From assembly GCA_017965445.1 (NCBI GenBank), contig JAGCPZ010000030.1, forward strand, positions 1-40,003: a DNA stretch of 40,003 nucleotides, in the 5' to 3' direction. Shown here in pieces: positions 31,910 through 37,639 of the stretch (position 1 is the stretch's first letter; every line of letters begins with the position of its first letter). The position numbers and the translations under genes are program-made. The notes under the pieces were generated by a model that was not told the DNA's origin, did not search any database, and saw only the letters and a program-made list of their open reading frames with translations. The DNA is from Fibrobacter sp. Lineage in GTDB: Bacteria > Fibrobacterota > Fibrobacteria > Fibrobacterales > Fibrobacteraceae.

Positions 31910-32767
31910 ATGGAAAATAAAATGAACAAGTTTGGATTGAAAAAATTGCTCGCTGTTTTGGCGGTAGCACTCGCTTGCGTATGCATGTGGGGGTGTTCAA
32001 GTGTCTGGGATGAGAGTGAAGAGGATGTCTCTAGAACACAGTTAATTGGTTATTCCGGCGATTCTCTTGTCGTTTATATAGAAGAGAAGAAAATAGAGAC
32101 TTGTCTTGCTAAACCCTTGGGTGATGATTGTTCTACTCGGGAAAAGGGGACAAGAATTGTTGTAGATAATTTTTATACAGAAGAGAATGTATGGAAAAGC
32201 GACAAACTGAGGGATCAGTATGTTGTAAATGTTTATGACTTGGTGGATGATTCAACGGTGATTGAATTCGATAAAAATAAAAACCGTTTCTACAAGTGGA
32301 CATTGGGTAAGGACTCCGAAGACTTGGGTTATTTTGAGTGGGGTGGCTGCAGTACAAGAGAAAAAGTCGGCTCAATTCGTCCTTGGGGCAATGGAAAATG
32401 GCGACTTGTGGGGAGTACTGAAGATTGCGGCTACGCTATCGTGGATGTGGCAAAAAAGAAAATAACGGGGTATGAAAAGTTAGAGGAATTTGCAGAAGAG
32501 TGCTCTGATTTATGGGATCATGAAGGGGTTAAGTACTGTGTGGGTGCTGTCAAAAAGGATTCTGTAATGTCTTATTATGAACGATTCTTAGCGGGAGCTA
32601 TGATTAGAAATGACAAAGGAGTAGGTGATACTTTATGGAATAATCAAATTGAAGGAGCTAGCTTGAATTCTTACCATGCGGTTGAATTTAAAAATGCGTT
32701 TGTTTGCTATTTAGGGAATTATTATAAAGTTGATTATAAAACTGTAAAATTGGTATTTGATCATTAA
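31910..32767 (+). CDS. Lipoprotein of unknown function with internal repeat
   Basis: Signal peptide followed by lipobox MWGC (lipidated Cys about residue 29 from ATG 31910; ATG 31922 is an alternative start). The mature part is rich in acidic and aromatic residues and beta-prone. The hexapeptide CSTREK occurs twice, near residues 74 and 148, each followed by a strand and preceded by a glycine or aspartate, suggesting repeated beta units. Seven or more further cysteines point to disulfides outside the cytoplasm. AGGA lies 10 bases before ATG 31910. AT-rich. A truncated hydrolase gene starts 12 bases downstream. Confidence 0.7.
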   Translation: MENKMNKFGLKKLLAVLAVALACVCMWGCSSVWDESEEDVSRTQLIGYSGDSLVVYIEEKKIETCLAKPLGDDCSTREKGTRIVVDNFYTEENVWKSDKLRDQYVVNVYDLVDDSTVIEFDKNKNRFYKWTLGKDSEDLGYFEWGGCSTREKVGSIRPWGNGKWRLVGSTEDCGYAIVDVAKKKITGYEKLEEFAEECSDLWDHEGVKYCVGAVKKDSVMSYYERFLAGAMIRNDKGVGDTLWNNQIEGASLNSYHAVEFKNAFVCYLGNYYKVDYKTVKLVFDH

Positions 32768-32779
32768 TAGAGGGAATTA

Positions 32780-32947
32780 ATGAAAAGATTAATTTGCTGT
32801 ATCGTATCAATTGCTCTTTCGCTGATTTTGGCGAAACCTATGGAAAGTATAGAGCGTTACAATATGATTTTAGTTCATGGTGCTGCGGATAGTTTGTCGG
32901 GTGTTGATTGTGAAGCCTCCGATTTGAAGGCTCCTTTTGAGTTTTGA
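32780..32947 (+). pseudogene. Truncated secreted alpha/beta-hydrolase (N-terminal remnant)
   Basis: A 55-codon frame with GAGGG 5 bases upstream of its ATG. It starts with a signal peptide (MKRLICCIVSIALSLILA) and continues with ERYNMILVHGAADS, the first strand and oxyanion region of secreted alpha/beta-hydrolases (lipase-like); it then reads DLKAPFEF and stops at TGA 32945-32947. No nucleophile or catalytic His is encoded. I read it as the broken front end of a hydrolase gene once co-transcribed with the lipoprotein. It could still make a short exported peptide. Confidence 0.55.
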
Positions 32948-32974
32948 ATGTCTGTTGCTGTGTCAAGTGGCCGC

Positions 32975-33003
32975 GTAAAAAATGCCCGCACATGGCGGGC
33001 ATT
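32975..33003 (-). terminator. Terminator downstream of the GNAT gene
   Basis: AATGCCCGC (32981-32989) pairs with GCGGGCATT (32995-33003); on the minus strand the stem is followed by TTTTTT. It lies about 150 bases beyond the GNAT stop. Confidence 0.75.
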
Positions 33004-33060
33004 GTAAAATTATGAACTGAAAGAATCCTATCGGTCGCGACTTTCCTTTCAGGACGAACC

Positions 33061-33088
33061 TCTAAGTTCTAAGTTCTAAATTCTAACT
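33061..33088. repeat. Degenerate 7-bp tandem repeat array (TCTAAGT type)
   Basis: Four heptamers: TCTAAGT, TCTAAGT, TCTAAAT, TCTAACT, located between the terminator and the end of the GNAT gene. Confidence 0.75.
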
Positions 33089-33149
33089 CACCCCTTCGCA
33101 ATCATTTCCATGAATTCGGAGTCGAGTAGGTCTTTTTCCGTTTATTGCC

Positions 33150-33710
33150 TTACGCCACCAGATCCATCAAGTCGAAGTACATCAATCGTGTATGCGGATC
33201 GTTGTCTTCCAGATTCATCATGCGGAATCCGTTCTTTTCGTAGAACGGAACTGCTGCCAAGTAGGCGTCAACCGTTATAAAGCGACAGCCTGTCTTGTTG
33301 TTGATGACGAACATGGACTTGATGATGTTTAGAACTTGTGTACCGAGTTTTTGATTTTTGGCGCAGATGTCAACGGCTAGGCGGCAGAGCTTCACGGCGG
33401 GGTAGCTTTTTAGCCTTTTCTCGTTCGGGAATCCTTGTTTACGGCGGAATCTGTTGAATTCCGTCATGCTAGGAAAGTCGCTGGTTGCGATTTTGTCGTT
33501 TGCCAAGCTAAAATAGGCTAAAGGCCTGCTGGTGTCGTTGATGTCAACACAGGTGTAGCTGACCGCTAACATGTATTTGTCAAAAAGAGTTGCGCGATTT
33601 AAAATGAAATCGTTTAAATCAGCATCTCCGCAGTCAAAACTTTTGACTTTGTTGAATGGTTGCAGTCGAATAAATCGAATAGACTCGTTATCTATATATT
33701 GTCGAACCAT
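33150..33710 (-). CDS. GNAT acetyltransferase, toxin-like
   Basis: GCN5-related N-acetyltransferase of 186 residues. The N-terminal FDCGDADLNDFIL motif (about residues 25-37) is characteristic of the TacT/AtaT-type GNAT toxins, which acetylate aminoacyl-tRNA. The acetyl-CoA region is VKLCRLAVDICAKNQKLGTQVLNII (about 105-129), with the pyrophosphate loop in a less canonical N-Q-K-L-G-T form, and FYEKNGFRMM (about 155-164) is the closing strand. A GGAGG site lies 8 bases before ATG 33710, inside the end of the upstream small gene, so the two are co-translated. A housekeeping acetyltransferase cannot be excluded. Confidence 0.85.
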   Translation of the reverse strand: MVRQYIDNESIRFIRLQPFNKVKSFDCGDADLNDFILNRATLFDKYMLAVSYTCVDINDTSRPLAYFSLANDKIATSDFPSMTEFNRFRRKQGFPNEKRLKSYPAVKLCRLAVDICAKNQKLGTQVLNIIKSMFVINNKTGCRFITVDAYLAAVPFYEKNGFRMMNLEDNDPHTRLMYFDLMDLVA

Positions 33711-33910
33711 GGATCTTTACCTCCGTTAGCGGCTTCGCGGGCACGCTTTTCTCGCATGCCTCGTTCAAATGCTTTTAGGAAAAATTCGTAGTCCCGTAAA
33801 CGTTGGGCACGAGCTTCCGGAGTTTCGGGGTGCCTCTCCTGCATACGGGCGATAAACCGGCGAGCATCCTCGCCGAACAAAATCGGAGTTTCTCTGATGG
33901 GTCTTGCCAT
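33692..33910 (-). CDS. Small basic partner of the GNAT protein, candidate antitoxin
   Basis: 72 residues, mostly helical and charged, beginning ARPIRETPILFGEDARRFIARM and ending GGKDPWFDNI. Similar small proteins beginning with ARPI+ETP...GEDARRF occur next to GNAT genes in Bacteroidota, from memory of the family; they are not ribbon-helix-helix proteins. It overlaps the acetyltransferase gene by 19 bases and comes first, the usual antitoxin-toxin order. AGGA lies just before ATG 33910. Antitoxin role is an inference from position, size and pairing. Confidence 0.65.
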   Translation of the reverse strand: MARPIRETPILFGEDARRFIARMQERHPETPEARAQRLRDYEFFLKAFERGMREKRAREAANGGKDPWFDNI

Positions 33911-34120
33911 GAGTATCCTATTTGTTAGTTGTTAGAATAAAAGTAACTGATATATTAACGCCCGGCTGGACCGGATGGCATCCTCAATGGATCCGTACTA
34001 AAAAATATATAAGCCAAAAATAAAATGCAAGGGGTCGGAATTTTGATCGTTCATTTCGTCAACAACTGTTAGCAAGGGACTGTGGCAAATGTGCTATTTG
34101 TTAGTTGCTCAATAGTAAAA

Positions 34121-34147
34121 AATGCCCCGGATTTAATCCGAGGCGTT
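34121..34147 (-). terminator. Terminator of the GH5 gene
   Basis: Minus strand GCCTCGGAT-TAA-ATCCGGGGC followed by a T run. Confidence 0.85.
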
Positions 34148-34151
34148 CTTG

Positions 34152-34186
34152 TCTAAATTCTGAGTTCTGCTGGCTGCTTACTGCGG
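34152..34186. repeat. Degenerate 7-bp tandem repeat array (TCTNNNN type)
   Basis: Five heptamers: TCTAAAT, TCTGAGT, TCTGCTG, GCTGCTT, ACTGCGG, between the terminator and the end of the GH5 gene. Confidence 0.6.
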
Positions 34187-34194
34187 CTCCGCCG

Positions 34195-35277
34195 CTACCC
34201 CTTCGCGATCATTTGCATGAGTTCGCTATCGAGGCGTTCGGGGTTGTTGTACTGTGGTAAATTGTTGTGGAGCGATTCGCCTTTCGAAACGAGACCGAAG
34301 TCCAGATTCTTGTAGTTCCAGTAGCTGTAACCCACGTCGGCATCGCGGAGAATGTCGAGGAAGTCGCGCATCCAGGCGAGCTGATACTTGCGTGGAACTT
34401 GTACGTAAACACCGAACTCGTTGCAACTTACGGGCAAGTCGTACTTGGCGCGGAAATCGAGCGCATTCTGGATGCTTGCCTGCAAACGGGCCTTGTCCCA
34501 CTTGCCGAATTCCACATGGAGTCGCGTGGCGCAATCTCCTTCGGGGGCTGCGTAATCGCCTGGCCACGGGCGCTCAATTTTGAAAAACGGGTCGTCAATC
34601 CAGGCGGCGCCTTGGTGCGTAAACGTTACGGGCGTGTATGTATGGAAACTGTAGATGGCGTTGTCGTCGTCGAGCGGCGTGAGGAACTCGAATTCCTTTG
34701 CGCTGTTCCATTTGTTGGCGCCTACGACGATGGTATTCTTGGGCGCGTGCTTGCGGATTTCCCAGAAGATTTCGTCCTTGACTTTGTCCCAAACCTTGGA
34801 ATCGGTTGCGGCGGGTTCATTCAAAAGTTCCATCATCACGCGAGGCATGGAACTGTAGCGTTCCGCCATGAACGCCCAAATCTTGCGGGTGTCCTTGCGG
34901 GCATTTGCGTCGGCAAAGAAAGCTTGTTCGTGATTGCTGGCCAAGTGGAAGTCGTGACCCGGGCACTTGTGCAAATCGAGAATCACGTCCAGGTCGGCGT
35001 CTTGGATGTCCTTGAGAGCCTTGTCCAGCAAGGCGAACGTCTCTTCATCCGGCTTGAGATTATCTCCTTTGAACAAATTAAAATAATCAACCGGCAAGCG
35101 GACGTGGTTGAACCCCGCCTCGTGGATGCGCTTGAAATCACTTGTTTCAAGGAACGTTTTTATATGTTCGACAACTCCCGGAAAACCGACCGGGTCCTTT
35201 TCTTCGATACAGTCCACCTGACTGAACCATCCGCCCAAATTCACTCCGCGCAATCTTTCTTTCTTCATGCGTGTCAT
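34195..35277 (-). CDS. GH5-family beta-glucanase without signal peptide
   Basis: Glycoside hydrolase family 5 (clan A, retaining). Family features: RGVNLGGWF at the start, substrate-binding Arg60 (HVRLPV), ILDLHKCPG, the acid/base Glu154 in LLNEP, His212/Tyr214 in SFHTYTP, and the nucleophile Glu287 in SCNEFGVY, followed by a YSYWNYKNLDFG loop. It is 360 residues with no carbohydrate-binding module and no signal peptide from either start (ATG 35277 or 35268), so it appears cytoplasmic and probably acts on imported oligosaccharides or an endogenous glucan. Most likely co-transcribed with the small gene 38 bases upstream. Confidence 0.9.
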   Translation of the reverse strand: MTRMKKERLRGVNLGGWFSQVDCIEEKDPVGFPGVVEHIKTFLETSDFKRIHEAGFNHVRLPVDYFNLFKGDNLKPDEETFALLDKALKDIQDADLDVILDLHKCPGHDFHLASNHEQAFFADANARKDTRKIWAFMAERYSSMPRVMMELLNEPAATDSKVWDKVKDEIFWEIRKHAPKNTIVVGANKWNSAKEFEFLTPLDDDNAIYSFHTYTPVTFTHQGAAWIDDPFFKIERPWPGDYAAPEGDCATRLHVEFGKWDKARLQASIQNALDFRAKYDLPVSCNEFGVYVQVPRKYQLAWMRDFLDILRDADVGYSYWNYKNLDFGLVSKGESLHNNLPQYNNPERLDSELMQMIAKG

Positions 35278-35315
35278 CCCATACTTTGGCTGCTGGAACA
35301 GCCGGTTCGAATGAA

Positions 35316-35606
35316 TTATTCGTTTACGATGTTCAAATCTTCATCGGCGATATTCAAGTCCATGATGACTTCCATATCGTCGGGAAGGTTATAAAAATCT
35401 ACAACCAGGCCTACCTTCTTGTCTTCGTCCTTTTGCTTGTCGAATTGGACAACGTCGTAAATTTTCATCTTGACGACGGCTTCCTGCGTGACAGGAATTT
35501 CAATGGTCATACCCTTGCTGATGGGCCCTTCTACAATCTTGCCCTTGAAAACCAGACTGGTCTGGTCGTCGCCGAGCGAGGTCTTCTTCACGTGAAATAC
35601 AGCCAT
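35316..35606 (-). CDS. Small beta-rich protein, EF-Tu domain II-like pattern
   Basis: 96 residues, no signal peptide. The pattern F.V...-LGDDQTSLVFKGKIVEGPISKGMTIEIPV...MKIYDVVQF...VGLVVDFYN resembles the small beta-barrel domain II of translation GTPases (f.G.V..G.i..Gd.v.i..). No enzyme or binding motif is apparent, and the C-terminal quarter is acidic. It is the first gene of a probable two-gene unit with the GH5 glucanase. Function unknown. Confidence 0.65.
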   Translation of the reverse strand: MAVFHVKKTSLGDDQTSLVFKGKIVEGPISKGMTIEIPVTQEAVVKMKIYDVVQFDKQKDEDKKVGLVVDFYNLPDDMEVIMDLNIADEDLNIVNE

Positions 35607-35695
35607 TATTCTTTAGCCATTAACTTTTATTTTAATTGGTTTCTTTTTTTGATGTGGCATACATTTTACCACGCGCAAAAATTTAACTTTTTTAC

Positions 35696-36517
35696 ATGAC
35701 TCTTCGTGTTGGTCGAATCCCTTTTTTAGTCTGTGCGCCGTTTTTCTTTAATTCCGTAGGGCGCGAGAAAGAATTTTCAGAGGTGGAATTTGTTGATGGT
35801 CCACCGAGTGCTCATTGTGCCGGTTTGAAGGATGGAACCATCCATCTTTCGCCTGCGTCTTCGATTACCTTCGCTCAAAAACCTGATGCGTTTGTGCTGT
35901 CGCCCGTCCTTTGTACGTCGTGTTCCTTCGAAGTCCGGTCGGTCAAGCTGTTTTCGCGTTATCCGATCGAGGAACTTTCGGGTAAGCGTATTCGCATGAC
36001 TTCGCAGAGCAAAACTTCTGTTACGTTATTGCGGATTTTGCTCGAAAAACGCTACGGTTTCCGCCCGGAATATGTGCAAGGGCTTGCGGCTGAAGATTCC
36101 GATGACGCGTGCCTTTTGATTGGCGACTTGGCGCTTGAAGAAAACGAGCGTCACCGTTTTGCGTACAGTTACGATTTGGGAACGCTTTGGCAGGAATGGC
36201 AGGGGCTTCCCTTTGTTTTTGGTGCCTGGCTGATTTCGAAAGATGCGCTGCAACCGCGTTTGAGACCCGTGCTGGATGATTACATGACGCGACTTGAATC
36301 GGGTATCTGCCAGTTCCACGAAAATCCGTCGAAGGCGCTGGATGTATGGCTTGCAAAATATCCCGTAAGTTTGCCTCGCCCTCTTATAGAAGATTATTTT
36401 AACGTTCTGGACTACCGTTTTACTGACGAGCGTAAACAATCTTTAGCACTTTTTTTCAAATTAGCCGCTCAAATGGGGTTAGTTGAGTCCGCTCCGCCGA
36501 TGGTGTTCCTGAAGTAA
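35696..36517 (+). CDS. mqnA: Chorismate dehydratase MqnA (futalosine pathway)
   Basis: Solute-binding-protein-fold enzyme for the first step of futalosine-dependent menaquinone biosynthesis (chorismate to 3-enolpyruvyl-benzoate). Family features: start LRVGRIPFLVCAPFF, then GPPSAHCAGLKDGTIHLSPASSITFA, RSVKLFSRYPIEELSGKRIRMTSQSKTSVTLLRILL (about 80-115), LLIGDLAL (about 140-147) and YDLGTLWQEWQGLPFVFGAW (about 159-178). Length 273, normal. The related MqnD is the alternative, but the WxExxGLPFVFG stretch and termini favour MqnA. The other mqn genes are not in this window. Confidence 0.85.
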   Translation: MTLRVGRIPFLVCAPFFFNSVGREKEFSEVEFVDGPPSAHCAGLKDGTIHLSPASSITFAQKPDAFVLSPVLCTSCSFEVRSVKLFSRYPIEELSGKRIRMTSQSKTSVTLLRILLEKRYGFRPEYVQGLAAEDSDDACLLIGDLALEENERHRFAYSYDLGTLWQEWQGLPFVFGAWLISKDALQPRLRPVLDDYMTRLESGICQFHENPSKALDVWLAKYPVSLPRPLIEDYFNVLDYRFTDERKQSLALFFKLAAQMGLVESAPPMVFLK

Positions 36518-36567
36518 TTTTATTTTGTAGTCTGGGAATGAGAGTGTTAGGATGGTAAGGAGACAAA

Positions 36568-37437
36568 ATGGTAGAGGAAAAAATTCTTATCGTCGATGAT
36601 GATGAAGTCGAATTGAAACGAGATTCGGACGTCTTGACGGAAGTGGGTTATGAAGTTGTCGGTTGCAGATCCGGTGCCGAGGCAATGGAGTATCTGCATA
36701 ATAACCCGGTGGAACTTGTTTTGCTTGACGTCAACATGCCGGAAATGAACGGGTATGACGTCTGCTTGAACATTCGCAAGCATTTCCCGCTAGATGATTT
36801 GCCAATTATATTCCTTACGAATCAAGAAAACGAGGCCAGCGTGACGCAGGGCTTCCAGTCGGGAGCTTCTGACTTTGTCTGTAAAACCGCTGCGCCGGAT
36901 ATTTTGCTTGCGAGAATCGGCGTGCATTTGCGCTTGTCGAGATCGCTTCGTAACTTGCGCGACATTTCGTTGACGGACGATTTGACGGGGGCGTACAACC
37001 GCAGGCATGCCATCTGCTCTCTCCGTGAATTGTTTGCACGTAGCAAACGCTACGGGACGAATTTCTCGATAGTCTATTTTGACCTGAATGGATTGAAGAA
37101 GATTAATGACCAGCATGGGCATCTGGCTGGCGACTTGCTGTTGCGTTCCGTCGTGACCGCCTGCAACAAGCTGCTCCGCGAATCGGATATGCTGTTCCGC
37201 ATGGGTGGCGACGAGTTCCTGGTCATTTGCCCGGATACCGATTTGAAGGGCGCATTTGTCTGTGCGGAAAGAATGCAGGAGGCCGTCAAGGCGCTAACGA
37301 TTGTCGATCAGACTGTCGCGTTTGCTTACGGCACTGCAAGCTCTTTTGAAGACTACAAGGACATGGATGAAATGCTCCACAGCGCGGACGTGTCCATGTA
37401 CGAATGCAAACGCAGAATGCGCGAAGGCAGAACTTAG
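36568..37437 (+). CDS. Response regulator with GGDEF domain (diguanylate cyclase)
   Basis: PleD-like protein with one receiver domain. Receiver: acidic pocket Asp10-Asp12, phospho-acceptor Asp54 in LLDVNMPEMNG, Thr84 and Lys106. GGDEF domain about 130-289 with FDLNGLKKIND (170-180) and an intact GGDEF at 213-217, so c-di-GMP synthesis is expected; the inhibitory I-site RESD (204-207) lies exactly five residues before it, so product inhibition is expected. AAGGAGA lies about 5 bases before ATG 36568. No histidine kinase is adjacent. Terminator at 37489-37515. Confidence 0.95.
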   Translation: MVEEKILIVDDDEVELKRDSDVLTEVGYEVVGCRSGAEAMEYLHNNPVELVLLDVNMPEMNGYDVCLNIRKHFPLDDLPIIFLTNQENEASVTQGFQSGASDFVCKTAAPDILLARIGVHLRLSRSLRNLRDISLTDDLTGAYNRRHAICSLRELFARSKRYGTNFSIVYFDLNGLKKINDQHGHLAGDLLLRSVVTACNKLLRESDMLFRMGGDEFLVICPDTDLKGAFVCAERMQEAVKALTIVDQTVAFAYGTASSFEDYKDMDEMLHSADVSMYECKRRMREGRT

Positions 37438-37450
37438 CACAATTCAATAA

Positions 37451-37486
37451 CGCATTTAACGCATTTAACGCATTTAACGAATTTAA
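37451..37486. repeat. 9-bp tandem repeat (CGCATTTAA x4)
   Basis: Three identical units CGCATTTAA and one CGAATTTAA, between the stop of the diguanylate cyclase and its terminator. The period is 9, unlike the other arrays. Confidence 0.85.
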
Positions 37487-37488
37487 CG

Positions 37489-37515
37489 AAAAGTCGGCCC
37501 TCCCGCCGACTTTTT
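37489..37515 (+). terminator. Terminator of the diguanylate cyclase gene
   Basis: AAGTCGGC-CCTCCC-GCCGACTT followed by TTT and an AT-rich run. Confidence 0.85.
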
Positions 37516-37523
37516 ATATCGTG

Positions 37524-37552
37524 TTATCCCGCACTCCGTTCCGGGATGGGGT
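37524..37552. repeat. ATCCCG...CGGGATGG palindrome
   Basis: TTATCCCGCACTCCG...CGGGATGGGG, a diverged copy of the GTCATCCCGGC...GCCGGGATGG element seen at 17521. Confidence 0.55.
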
Positions 37553-37592
37553 TCCTTCTCGAATTACAAAGGATGTGCAAAATCGAATTTTC

Positions 37593-37600
37593 TATATTTG
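37593..37600 (+). promoter_or_regulatory. TAnnTTTG-type promoter box of iorAB
   Basis: TATATTTG 39 bases before ATG 37640, which has its own AAAAAAGGA ribosome site. Confidence 0.55.
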
Positions 37601-37639
37601 CGTTCGTTTAAAAAACGATTAAAACAAAAAAGGAATATC

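Larger units (their letters stand above)
33911..34194. other. Intergenic region between the GNAT pair and the GH5 gene
   Basis: No gene. A 14-base direct repeat CTATTTGTTAGTTG occurs at 33918-33931 and 34094-34107, 176 bases apart. Between the copies is a degenerate CATCCTCAATGGATCC fragment that may be a decayed ..GGATCC element. To the right are the GH5 terminator and a heptamer array. Confidence 0.55.
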
